The position numbers and the translations under genes were made by a program. Below, piece by piece: positions 1 through 7,075 of a stretch of DNA of 11,676 nt (positions are counted from its first letter, which is position 1; each line of letters starts with the position of its first letter). The DNA is taken from contig JANQBS010000606.1 of assembly GCA_033085395.1 (NCBI GenBank), positions 1-11,676 on the forward strand. The letters are read 5' to 3'. The notes under the pieces were generated by a model that worked only from the letters and a program-made list of their open reading frames with translations, did not search any database and was not told the origin of the DNA. This DNA is from Xanthoparmelia taractica. Its lineage: Eukaryota > Ascomycota > Lecanoromycetes > Lecanorales > Parmeliaceae.

Positions 1-75
1 ATCCCATACCTTTCGGTATGGTATTCGAAAAACTGGTCCCATATCATCAAATATACCACACCTTTCCGACCCGTA
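1..75 (+). repeat. Left terminal inverted repeat (75 bp)
   Basis: These 75 bases match the reverse complement of 11602-11676 at 74 positions. The only mismatch is T44 against C (G on the + strand at 11633). Matching stops at 76. The repeat starts at the first base of the window and its partner ends at the last, so the window looks cut to a TIR-bounded unit. Unlike the body it keeps CpA and TpG (about 6 CA and 2 TG in 75 bases). It holds a hairpin and repeated CCATACC heptamers, as expected of transposase-binding termini. I cannot assign it to a DNA-transposon superfamily, and no target-site duplication can be seen because the flanks lie outside the window. Confidence 0.93.
4..21. repeat. Hairpin/palindrome in left TIR
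   Basis: CCATACC (4-10) and GGTATGG (15-21) are perfect 7-bp inverted arms around a 4-base TTTC loop. The mirror copy sits at 11656-11673. The same heptamer recurs directly at 39-45 (as CCATATC in this copy, CCATACC in the right TIR), within a 9-mer TCCCATACC repeated at 2-10 and 37-45. Three copies in alternating orientation within 45 bp look like protein-binding sites or a cruciform-prone end. The binding role is inferred. Confidence 0.8.
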
Positions 76-134
76 AAAATACTACACTATTTGATTACAT
101 ATATCTTTATATTAATGAGATATCTTTCTCGTTA
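76..134 (+). other. Leader remnant between left TIR and gag; no 5' LTR
   Basis: This AT-rich stretch separates the TIR from the first usable ATG (135) of the Gag reading frame. In an intact Ty3/gypsy element this place would hold the end of the 5' LTR and a tRNA primer-binding site. I see neither: there is no convincing match to the 3' LTR at 6677-7020 and no clear TGG-starting primer-binding site. GATTACA at 93-99 faintly resembles the LTR end GACTTACA but is too short to use. The Gag frame is open through this stretch, so the true start could lie upstream of 135. Confidence 0.5.
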
Positions 135-1512
135 ATGTAATACTATCTCTTCGTTATCAAGAAGACTACTATTATTCTATCTTCGTTAGCTCTAAATTCT
201 ATCTCTCGAAATACTATTATTTTAATCTTTCAAATAGACGAATTTCAGTACTTCGAGCACGTCTTTATTAGTCTCATCTTCGATGATATTAAATAATTCA
301 TTACCGATATCGTTAAGATTAATTTCAGGCCTTCAGAGATTATAAAAGAAGTAATTATATTAGCTCGTAAAGCATATGTAAGAGCTCGTTTTATATCTAT
401 TGAGACTTTATTAAACTAGTTAACTAGCTGAGTACTTAATCGATTAATTTTTAAGCTTACTTTAATTAGATTTAAGGCTAATATCTAATTATTAAGAAGA
501 TTAAGAAAACCTTCTTCTATTAACGATATACCTCTTGAAAGTTCTATTACTAATAATTCTCCTATTAAAAATTCTTTTAATATTAACTCTAACTCTAGCA
601 ATTCAACTAATTCGAATATTATATCGAATCCTACTTTAAACTTAAGCACAAACTCTACTTCTAGAGATACTTTAAATAATTTCAATATAACTAAAAATAA
701 CGAGGTTAATTAATAGAATACTGGCTTTTTATAGTAGCAATAAACTACGTTATAAGATCTTTTACGTAGCGTATCTAAATCGTCTAATAAGCGAGAATCG
801 CCAGAATAGAATAATATTAATATTATAGTAGAAATAGCACCGGTATTAGTTAGTAGATAGAATATTGATGATGTGAGATTTTTCAATTCGATATATAAGG
901 ATAAGTCGATAGCTTTCGATACTTCTCCAATGAAGCATATTTTAAAAGAGACTTACTTTCGAGATGTGCATTTATTTTTAAAGTATACTCGTGACATAGC
1001 TGATATTAAGGATAATAAGCTCGTTTATACGAATCTCTGAACTTGTTTTAAGGGGCCTACTTTGAAATAGTAATTAAGTAAGCTTTCTAACAATAATAAG
1101 CGTCTTATAAAGCTTAGAAATAAACTAAATAAGTGAAAAAGAATACTTATTAAGCGATTTAAGATATCTATTAATATGATAATTAATTCGTTATTAAAGA
1201 AGAGATATATATTAAGAAATGCTATTAATAAAAGGGAGTCTCGAGAGTATATATAAAAGATCTTACGTGCTTCGAAGGATATCGGCTTAAATAGCATTAA
1301 AAATTAGCTTAATATTATCTATAATAACTTAAATATTAAGCTAAGACGTGACTTAAGAAGATTTAAAAATTAAATTATCTTATATAATTTTCTTGAGAAG
1401 ATAAATAATCTTAAATATAATTAATAAATCTATGTAAGTAGATATAGCTCGCGAATGCATAAATTTTCTTCTTCTTCTTCTTCTTTAGAGAATATCTTTA
1501 CAAGATCTTCTT
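135..1512 (+). pseudogene. gag: Gag (capsid) region of the left element, degenerate
   Basis: Structural Gag protein, which would form the virus-like particle around the element RNA. The N-terminal part (about 135-480) contains a segment reading I-T-D-I-V-K-I-N-F-R-P-S-E-I-I from 300. Positions 501-715 give a Ser/Asn-rich low-complexity stretch. The capsid-like core follows: E-T-Y-F-R-D-V-H-L-F-L at 948-980, then N-L-stop-T-C at 1032-1046, where the stop TGA (1038-1040) replaces the Trp of an L-W-T-C motif, and K-stop-stop at 1065-1073 where the family has E-W-W. A basic segment N-K-R-E-S-R-E-Y (from 1227) and a six-Ser run encoded by (TTC)n at 1466-1483 close the region. No CCHC knuckle is readable. 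All pieces are in one frame with no indel, so point mutation alone disabled it. Identification rests on several motifs in the right order, recalled rather than searched. Confidence 0.8.
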
Positions 1513-2168
1513 AAAATCGTGCTTTTTAAAATCGAAGTAATAATAATAGAGATATTTCTAATTAGTATTAATCTCGTTTATAATAGCAAGTTTCTTAACA
1601 ATTTCGACCTTAGAATACGGGCCCTAATAATTAATATTAGCGGCCTTACTTTTTATAGTCTTTTCGTTAATTTAATAATTAATATAAGAATTAAAATATT
1701 TTATTAACTTAATTATTTTCTCGTTAATTTAATAATTAAAATGCTTATTCGAATTCATAGCAAAACGCTTAGTAAATGCCTCGTTAGTCTCTATAGATCG
1801 GCGCTCTAAACGTATTAAATTCGATCTCGAATCGACCTTTATTTAATAGTTAATAATAGTAGTTTTCTTTAAAATCAATCTAGGGTTTTTAGCAAAATTA
1901 AGACTTTTAGCAAAATTATAATAATTAAAGATCTTAATTTAATACTATAAATCGTTTAAAGATAGCTACTTATTAGGTCTCTATTATTAATAAAAATATT
2001 AAATATAACGAGCAAGCTTAAGATTCGAACTATTAGAAAGAAAATATTAATATCGAGCACTCTTACTTTACAGACGAAGATTAATATAAAAATAAGATAT
2101 ATTATACTAATTTCGAGTATAATCCTAAGCTTTCTATATAGTCAAATAATAATTAGTTTGCTGGATTT
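1513..2168 (+). pseudogene. Gln-rich linker between Gag and zinc finger, degenerate
   Basis: Same frame as Gag, but dense in stop codons: most are TAA or TAG standing among Asn, Tyr, Arg and Phe codons. The repeated pattern F-N-N-stop-Y-K-N-stop-N is what a Gln/Asn-rich linker (F-N-N-Q-Y-K-N-Q-N) would become if CAA/CAG codons were converted by RIP. I therefore read it as the disordered C-terminal extension of Gag, not as noncoding sequence. Past about 2040 it turns acidic (E-H-S-Y-F-T-D-E-D around 2055-2081). An open frame of 62 codons in another register (1519-1707) is a by-product of this composition. The function cannot be read from the sequence. Confidence 0.6.
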
Positions 2169-2252
2169 ATGGAAATCGAAATCTACTATCGTAACTATTA
2201 GAAATTCTTCTTATTTAAAATCAAATTGCATAAGCATTTACGTATTAACTAC
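2169..2252 (+). pseudogene. C2HC-like zinc finger upstream of protease, Cys lost
   Basis: In the Gag frame the spacing Y(2187)-x2-Y(2196)-x12-H(2235)-x4-Y(2250) has exactly the geometry of a classical C-x2-C-x12-H-x4-C zinc finger, with every expected Cys replaced by Tyr. Tyr is TAT/TAC here, one G-to-A step from Cys TGT/TGC, as RIP on the opposite strand would give. The retained core L-H-K-H-L-R (2226-2243) and preceding Phe codons fit the finger fold. It lies between the Gln-rich linker and the retropepsin, where it could have bound element RNA or DNA. The finger is inferred from spacing and mutation logic. Confidence 0.55.
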
Positions 2253-2429
2253 TCTAAAAAGTACGTCTATATCAACGAAGTAGTACTAATAAAGTCTTCT
2301 AATTCTTTTAACTTCACTAATAAATAATTAAAAATTATTAAATTTATCGCTTCTAATTAGAATTTAAGAAATAATTTTACTTTTCAAAATTAAACTTATA
2401 TTATAATTAAGATTAAACTCGATCCTACT

Positions 2430-2936
2430 AATTAAGAGAATAAAGTTTATACTAATATCGAATATAATGTGAGCTTAATAGATAGATTATAATATTCTTA
2501 GTAGTGTTCGAAGAAGATTATTTTTAAAATAGTAATATCTTTATGAGTGCGTGAAGTGAGTGCTTCTAAGCACGAGACTTCGAAGTATATTACGTAAGAT
2601 ATCTATCTTTCTAAAATTAATAATCAAGGACGAAAAGTGCTTACATATCTACGTAGAGAATTATATATTATCGATAACTTATATACTAAAATGCTTATTA
2701 GAAATAATATTATTAAGTCTGAAGGAATTATTATTAATATAGTCAATAAGAAAGCAAGGATTGAAAGTTATAGCACTACAATTAATATCACAGCTCGATC
2801 TCGAGGCGAGTTTATTCGAAGAAAGATCTATATTAAATTATCTATTTTTATGCCCTCGCATAGCGAGATAATTCTATTAATCAAGAAAATTAATTTATCT
2901 AACGATCGTGATTTCTTATTCGAGTTAGCAGTATAG
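2430..2936 (+). pseudogene. Retropepsin (aspartic protease) and pre-RT linker, active site lost
   Basis: Aspartic protease that would cut the Gag-Pol polyprotein. The flap-and-core signature is readable: N-I-E-Y-N-V-S-L-I-D-R at 2454-2486 aligns with D-T-G-C-x-V-S-L-I-D-R, so the catalytic D-T-G is now N-I-E (2454-2462), each change being a C-to-T or G-to-A transition. Downstream, positions 2637-2936 are open for 99 codons in the same frame, carrying R-E-L-Y-I-I-D-N-L-Y-T-K-M-L-I followed by an I-I-K-S-E-G-I-I-I-N-I-V segment, then an S-N-D-R-D-F-L-F-E motif (about 2898-2927) typical of the stretch before RT in this fungal lineage. This is the longest unbroken in-frame piece of pol left, not a separate gene. 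Confidence 0.72.
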
Positions 2937-3359
2937 ACGAATTTGATAATATTCGCTTATTTGATTAATTATACGATAACTGGAATTCTAATTCGAAACA
3001 AGTCTAACACGTCTATTTAAATTTCAAGGAAATTAAGACTTAAAAATATTCTCGAAATGAACTACGAAAATTACTTTCAAATTAATATCGAATCTAAATT
3101 CGCCTTGATGAAGATAGTTATAAATTCAAGCACGGACTTAAGCTTAAATCAAGTAACTTCCTTGCTAGCTAAAGAAACTAAGCTATTAAATAAAGTTATG
3201 ATTTTCGGGGATATATAGACTAGAACTGCATTGGCCGATCTAGTTAACGAATTCTTAGAGATCTAATAAGATATAGACTTTATTAAAGTGTTAGAATAGA
3301 AATAAATGAAGCTTTCGCTACGAGATAATTAATAAATCAAGATTAATAAAAAGATTAAA

Positions 3360-4080
3360 ATCTATCTCTTAGGCGCACGAGATCGAGAGATAATCGATAA
3401 AGTCTTTGATAAGCTGCACGAATAGGGAAGACTTAAATAAACTAAAGATTCCACACCCTTCTTCTATTCGATATTCGTTATATAAAAAATATTATCTAAT
3501 AATATTATCAAGGAAAGGTCAATGATTAATATTCGAGATTTAAATAACTTATTAATTCGAGATATATATTTAGTATCTTTAGTAGAATATAATTGAGATA
3601 CTAGCTAGATATAATTTTATTTTAGTAATCGATACTATTTTCTATTTCTATCAATAACGAGTGCATTTAGACTATCGCTATATATAGACCGTTATAAATT
3701 ATAGAGGTCAAGAAACTTTTAATGTTTCAATTATGAATTATATAAATTCGATTACCTATATTCAACGTCAAATTAATAAGATCTTACGACATATTTCCAA
3801 CGCAAAGGCTTCCGTTAATAATGTTATTACGAGTATTATAATATTTCAATAGCACTTATAAGATCTCCGTTAGTTATTTAAGCTTTTTATAAGATTTGAT
3901 ATTATTATTTCTTCTATAAAGATCTTTCTAAGATATTTAAACGTTAATTTGCTAGATAGAAAAGTTAATTCTTTTAACTTGATTTTATTAGAAGATAAGC
4001 TAAGAACTATCTTAAACTTATAATATTTTAGCATCTTAAGAGAACTCGAATACTACTTGAAATTAATCGACTATTTGCGT
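3360..4080 (+). pseudogene. Reverse transcriptase domain, catalytic motif destroyed
   Basis: RNA-directed DNA polymerase of the left element. It opens with G-A-R-D-R-E-I-I-D-K-V-F-D-K-L-H-E (3372-3422), then I-N-I-R-D-L-N-N-L-L (3525-3554), the family's counterpart of the V-D-x-R-x-L-N motif. The frame changes near 3585-3600 (net +1, or -2). Beyond it come I-D-T-I-F-Y-F-Y-Q (from 3628), Y-R-G-Q-E-T-F-N-V (about 3697-3723) and a Q-R-Q-I-N-K-I-L-R segment. The catalytic Y-V-D-D is read as S-V-N-N at 3811-3822: both Asp codons became AAT, and Tyr to Ser is a change RIP cannot explain. L-E-Y-Y-L-K-L-I-D-Y-L-R (about 4040-4077) marks the end of the thumb. Confidence 0.82.
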
Positions 4081-4560
4081 TAGTACGTTTATTTCTATAT
4101 ATAATTAACACAGTTCTTATAGAATCTTAAAATACTACTTCTAAAGAAAGTATCGAACTCTAAATATTAGCGGAAATAACACGCTTCTAAAATAAAGCTA
4201 TCTACACCGTCGAAGAAGCAATTAACTTCTTTTTATCTTCTTTAAAAAGCATTATCTTAATTAATAATTCTAATATATTTTAATAATACTCGAACTTTAT
4301 AAATTAACTTAAATGTCTTAAAGAAATTTGATTTTAGGGCGATAGTTTTTTATATTAAATTAAATATATATAAGAATAATAAATAATCTTCTCGTGCATA
4401 AACGAAGTCTATTCTCTTTCTATTAAGACTTTTAACTACGATAAAAAAAATTACTAGCCTACGAAGTTAAAGATTGCTGATCTTATTTGATATCTAAAGA
4501 AAATAAGATATATAATTAAATCTTTAAAATATCCTATAAGAATATAAATCGATTACTCTA
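4081..4560 (+). pseudogene. RNase H domain of the left element, degenerate
   Basis: RNase H-like region following RT; it would degrade the RNA strand of the RNA:DNA hybrid. The first catalytic region reads I-N-L-N-V-L-K-K-F-D-F (about 4303-4335), where the family has W-x-x-D-A-S-K-x-F-G-F; the Asp codon is AAT at 4312-4314. A conserved A-E-K-N-Y-W-P-T-E motif survives as I-K-K-N-Y-stop-P-T-K near 4441-4468. The frame changes inside its A run (4443-4450; eight A where nine would keep frame). Then L-K-I-A-D-L-I follows. The element is inactive from both point mutations and the frameshift. Confidence 0.75.
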
Positions 4561-5940
4561 CTATTATTAATATTATAAAGTAAAATTCGATCGTTTCAAT
4601 CACATTAATAATGCGAATAAATATTCGTTTAATTCGAGCTGCTTAATTCTTAAGGTAATTCAATCTAATCATCTCTCATAAGTCTAAGAAAGAATATATT
4701 ATATCTAATACTTTATTAAGACTTGCAAGTCTAAATAGAGATAATTCGTTACCTCATTATTATTCGAAGTTAGATACTCTCTACACTAATATTTTCACGA
4801 TAAGTTTAATAGAAATAAGTACTATATTTCATAATAAGTGCATTTAAGGCTATTAATAAGATGATTATTAAAAGAGAATTTCGTTATAGCTCGATATTAA
4901 TAATAGTCTTAGCGAGAATATAGCTTCTTTATCTTTCGTGCGAGAAAGGCATCTCTTTGCTATTAATACTAATTCTTATTTTTCGCCTCGGCCGAAAGAA
5001 AAATTATAGTAAGAGTAGTAAAGTCTCACTGACGAAATGTAGCGAGATCTTATCTTTTATATTAATAGAACTATTAGTTAATAACGACTTTATATTTTAT
5101 TCTTGCTGATAAAGAATATTCTTATTTTAATATATAAGAAAGAATATTCTAACTTTTAGAGATACTACGAAATCGTTATATTATTCTAATATATTTATAA
5201 AATTATAAAGTACTTATAAGACTTTATTCGATATTGTCTAAAGTATTTAGTACTTTAGATAAGGAGACACGTATCTTACGATAGCCTATAATTAATCTCA
5301 TCTCCGCCCGTGCCTTTTTATACTCTAACTATTAACTTTATTCTAATATTATCTCTATTAAACTATAGGCTAAATTGCATTATATTTATTATTTGCAAGT
5401 TCACAAAAATTATTTAATTAATTTTTAATAAGTTAATTTAAAAAGTATCTAATTAAGTAAAAGCACTGCTAAATCGACTTAATATTATTAATTAAGAAAT
5501 CTTAAAGGTTATTATCATCGATCGAGATAGGAAATTTCTTTCGAAACTCAAAGAATCGCTTTTCAAACTATTGAAGATTTCTCTACTTTATTTAATAGCC
5601 TATTATTCGTAGATTAATAATACGAGCGAACGCACTAATTAAACTACTAAGATAGCTTTAAAATACTTTATATATACCCTGAAGAGACCTTCTTTATAAT
5701 CGGAGATGCTATTACGAATATAGATCTTTTTAAATAACTTCGCCTCTTCTAAGATTACGCCGAGCGAAGTGATCTATAATTTTACTTTAAATAAATCTTT
5801 GAATTTGCTTCGATTATTAGCCAAAGTCGAGTACGTCTCTACACGAATTATAATTAAAGATATCATCGATTTTATTTAAATGTTTAATAAATTCCACTAT
5901 AATAGAAAGTATTAATTAATATTTCTTAGAGTGGAGAATA
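4561..5940 (+). pseudogene. Integrase of the left element: zinc-binding and DDE core, degenerate
   Basis: Integrase that would insert the DNA copy. After a tether region, R-Y-Y-E-I-V (from 5160) and Y-C-L-K-Y (near 5232) mark the N-terminal zinc-binding part; its second Cys is now Tyr. The DDE core is recognisable: T-I-N-F-I-L with the first Asp as Asn (AAC 5334-5336), I-I-D-R-D-R-K-F-L-S with the second Asp intact (GAT 5520-5522), and S-E-R-T-N with Glu intact (GAA 5628-5630). The last two are separated by 35 codons, the D(35)E spacing of the retroviral/Ty3 integrase family. Between them A-Y-Y-S-stop stands for A-Y-H-P-Q. The core ends with H-Y-N-R-K-Y and F-L-R-V at about 5922-5933, where one base appears to be missing. 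Confidence 0.85.
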
Positions 5941-6214
5941 AGCGTTTCTTCGCCTACATAAAGATTATAAGATCTTATATACTCTCGATATTATTAATAA
6001 GTTATTATAATAATATATAGATTCTTTTTAGATTATAGATAGAATAGATAAACTTATCTATAGACTTGCTATTTCTATAGAATAAAGAGTATATTCTATC
6101 TTTATTATAGTATAATTAAAGTCTTATTCTATCTCACAGAGCGATTCTTTTTAGCGCTCTCGATCTTACTATATCTCGTCTATTTCTATTAATAACAACA
6201 ATACTATTAACTTC
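5941..6214 (+). pseudogene. Integrase C-terminal domain, shifted frame
   Basis: From about 5933 the family-like reading moves to the frame with codons at positions 3n+2: G-E-stop-A-F-L-R-L-H-K (5933-5962) matches the G-D/E-W-A-x-L-R-L-H-K start of the fungal Ty3/gypsy integrase C-terminal (SH3-like, DNA-binding) domain, with Trp turned to TAA. The previous frame ends in F-L-R-V, so a single-base deletion at the G run near 5933-5934 explains the join. The region continues through D-R-I-D-K-L-I-Y-R-L-A-I (about 6040-6075) and then a Ser-rich stretch to the chromodomain. It would help grip target DNA. Confidence 0.65.
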
Positions 6215-6369
6215 GAAATCGAACGGCTTCTTAATAAACGAATTATTAAGAAGAAACGTAATTTAACTATAGAATATCTAGTAAGATGAAAAGAATATAA
6301 TTCTGAATATAATTAGTGATATAATATCAAGGATCTTAATAATATCTCTAAGTTGATAAAGGAGTATAA
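6215..6369 (+). pseudogene. Chromodomain at the integrase C-terminus, degenerate
   Basis: Chromatin-reading module that defines chromoviruses and steers integration to marked histones. E-I-E-R-L-L-N-K-R-I-I-K (6215-6250) opens the domain, E-Y-L-V-R-stop-K-E-Y (6272-6298) is its V-R-W-K-G-Y core with Trp as TGA (6287-6289), and S-E-Y-N-stop-stop-Y-N-I-K-D-L (6302-6337) corresponds to the E-Y-x-x-W-Y-N-I-K-D-L end, with TAG 6314-6316 and TGA 6317-6319. The Trp residues expected in the methyl-lysine cage are therefore stops. A charged helix (L-I-K-E-Y-K-K-K) follows, then a Thr/Ser-rich tail to the stop at 6587. Confidence 0.87.
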
Positions 6370-6589
6370 GAAGAAAGCAGCTAGAATTCGAGCTGTTACA
6401 CCTACGCCTACATCTATATTCACTTCTGCAATCGCATCTTCGTCTTCTTCGTTAAGCTTATTTATAAAGAGAAGAAATCGTCTTAAAAGATATAATATCG
6501 CTACTTTATTAAAATAGAAAGCATTAAACACACTTAATATTATAGCAACTCTATATATACTTATTATATCGCTATATTTAAACGTTTAA

Positions 6590-6676
6590 CGAGTATTATC
6601 GATCGAGAATAACTCTTCTCTACTCGATAACGTTTATGTAATTAAAAGAAGATAGCAATGCATAGTCGTTATATTG
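6590..6676 (+). other. 3' untranslated remnant between pol and LTR
   Basis: This short stretch lies between the first stop after the chromodomain tail and the proposed LTR start. A polypurine tract is expected immediately before a 3' LTR, but the nearest purine-rich run (6644-6652) lies 24 bases upstream, followed by a mixed CATAGTCG segment. Either the tract has been altered or the LTR edge is a few bases off. No gene or other signal is visible. Confidence 0.4.
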
Positions 6677-6837
6677 TGTCATGAAGGATTAATTATATTA
6701 TTGTTATTGTTATTATTTGACTATTAACTAACATTCTAACTATATAATTTAGTCATCGAAAAGATCTCACTGTTATCAAGTTCCCGCCAATATTAATATA
6801 CTATCACGCGGCCACGGCTTACTTAATCGACAAAGCT

Positions 6838-6873
6838 TTTCTATATATATTTATACTTCAAATATATATATAG
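6838..6873 (+). promoter_or_regulatory. TATA-rich LTR promoter candidate
   Basis: Two alternating TA blocks (CTATATATATTTATA, then AAATATATATATAG after ACTTC) sit in the middle of the LTR, where the U3/R promoter of a fungal Ty3/gypsy element would be. In so AT-rich a window a TATA match alone is weak; the support is its place within the LTR and the less mutated surroundings. Confidence 0.4.
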
Positions 6874-6874
6874 C

Positions 6875-6892
6875 AAGCGAGATCGCTCGCTT
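6875..6892. repeat. LTR hairpin AAGCGAG/CTCGCTT
   Basis: Perfect 7-bp arms AAGCGAG (6875-6881) and CTCGCTT (6886-6892) flank the loop ATCG, followed by a T-rich run to 6900. It is GC-rich against its background and lies just downstream of the TATA block, so in transcript form it would sit near the RNA start. Its role is unknown; a structural or processing signal is possible. Confidence 0.6.
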
Positions 6893-6950
6893 TTCTTTTA
6901 TTTCAGTAGATGCTATCACGGAAAACGCATTTGTTAAGTCAATCAAGAAA

Positions 6951-6975
6951 TTAGCCAAGGCAAGTGCTTGGCTAA
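6951..6975. repeat. LTR hairpin TTAGCCAAG/CTTGGCTAA
   Basis: Perfect 9-bp arms TTAGCCAAG (6951-6959) and CTTGGCTAA (6967-6975) enclose the 7-base loop GCAAGTG. It lies 45 bases before the LTR end. It is the strongest simple stem-loop I found in the LTR, and it has escaped CpA mutation on both arms. The function is unknown. Confidence 0.65.
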
Positions 6976-7020
6976 ATAACTTAGATAGATTTTTTCAACT
7001 TAGAATAATCAAGACTTACA

Positions 7021-7075
7021 CACCGAAGAACTAACTATACTCCCTTTGCTATTACAATATTATTATTATTATTAA
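7021..7075. other. Junction between left LTR and right element
   Basis: About 40 bases with normal-looking CpA content (for example GCTATTACAA) are followed by five ATT units (7059-7073), after which the sequence is RIP-saturated. On the minus strand it can be read in frame from the truncated integrase as N-N-N-N-N-I-V-I-A-K-G-V, vaguely like the N-N-x-V-S-A-x-x-G-V-x-P-F segment that follows the catalytic core. The join of the two elements may therefore be right at 7020/7021. That reading is tentative. Confidence 0.4.

Larger units (their letters stand above)
135..6589 (+). pseudogene. RIP-inactivated Ty3/gypsy (chromovirus) gag-pol polyprotein
   Basis: This is the whole coding body of a fungal Ty3/gypsy retrotransposon, which copied itself through RNA and inserted with a chromodomain-bearing integrase. 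Domain order on the + strand is Gag, Gln-rich linker, C2HC-like zinc finger, retropepsin, RT, RNase H, integrase, chromodomain. Gag and the first part of pol are read in one frame (codons starting at multiples of 3) from about 135 to 3590, suggesting a single fused gag-pol ORF. The frame then changes near 3585-3600, at the A run 4443-4450, and near 5933. Dozens of TAA/TAG/TGA codons sit where the family has Gln (CAA/CAG) or Trp (TGG), which is what RIP produces. The start at 135 is the first in-frame ATG; its second codon is already TAA. The first stop after the chromodomain is at 6587-6589, but if that was once CAA the ORF would run to TAG at 6653-6655. The element is dead; the lineage call is firm, exact ends are not. 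Confidence 0.88.
6677..7020 (+). repeat. 3' long terminal repeat of the left element (about 344 bp)
   Basis: It starts TGTCATGA and ends ACTTACA, the TG...CA ends of an LTR, directly after a degenerate gag-pol in the right orientation. It contains a long TATA-like run (6841-6873) and two perfect hairpins (6875-6892, 6951-6975). It is much less RIP-mutated than its own gag-pol: about 21 CpA and 10 TpG remain. An alternative pair of ends, TGTGT (6675) and ACACA (7022), is possible. There is no second copy in the window, because the 5' LTR is missing, so the boundaries cannot be confirmed by comparison. Confidence 0.68.

Noticed and set aside
44..44. TIR mismatch T44 as a RIP mutation
   Set aside because: The base that follows is C, so the change would be in CpC, not the CpA context RIP prefers.
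88..105. Possible primer-binding site after an LTR end at GATTACA
   Set aside because: No TGG start and no match to the 3' LTR end beyond a few bases; it cannot be supported.
485..685. Minus-strand open frame of 66 codons, rich in Leu/Glu/Val
   Set aside because: It is the antisense of the Ser/Asn-rich N-terminal Gag segment, which is read in frame with the rest of Gag on the + strand.
1025..1297. Minus-strand open frame of 90 codons, hydrophobic, looking membrane-like
   Set aside because: It lies antisense to the best-preserved Gag motifs; Leu/Ile/Phe richness follows from AT-rich composition.
1519..1707. Plus-strand 62-codon open frame
   Set aside because: The register differs from the Gag frame and begins at GTG; the true frame here is a Gln-rich linker broken by RIP stops.
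2560..2742. Plus-strand 60-codon open frame
   Set aside because: It overlaps the in-frame protease/pre-RT segment (2637-2936) in another register.
6313..6531. Minus-strand 72-codon open frame
   Set aside because: Antisense to the chromodomain and its Ser/Thr-rich tail.
7059..7073. ATT microsatellite as a meaningful repeat
   Set aside because: Only five units in an AT-saturated setting; not informative beyond marking the junction.
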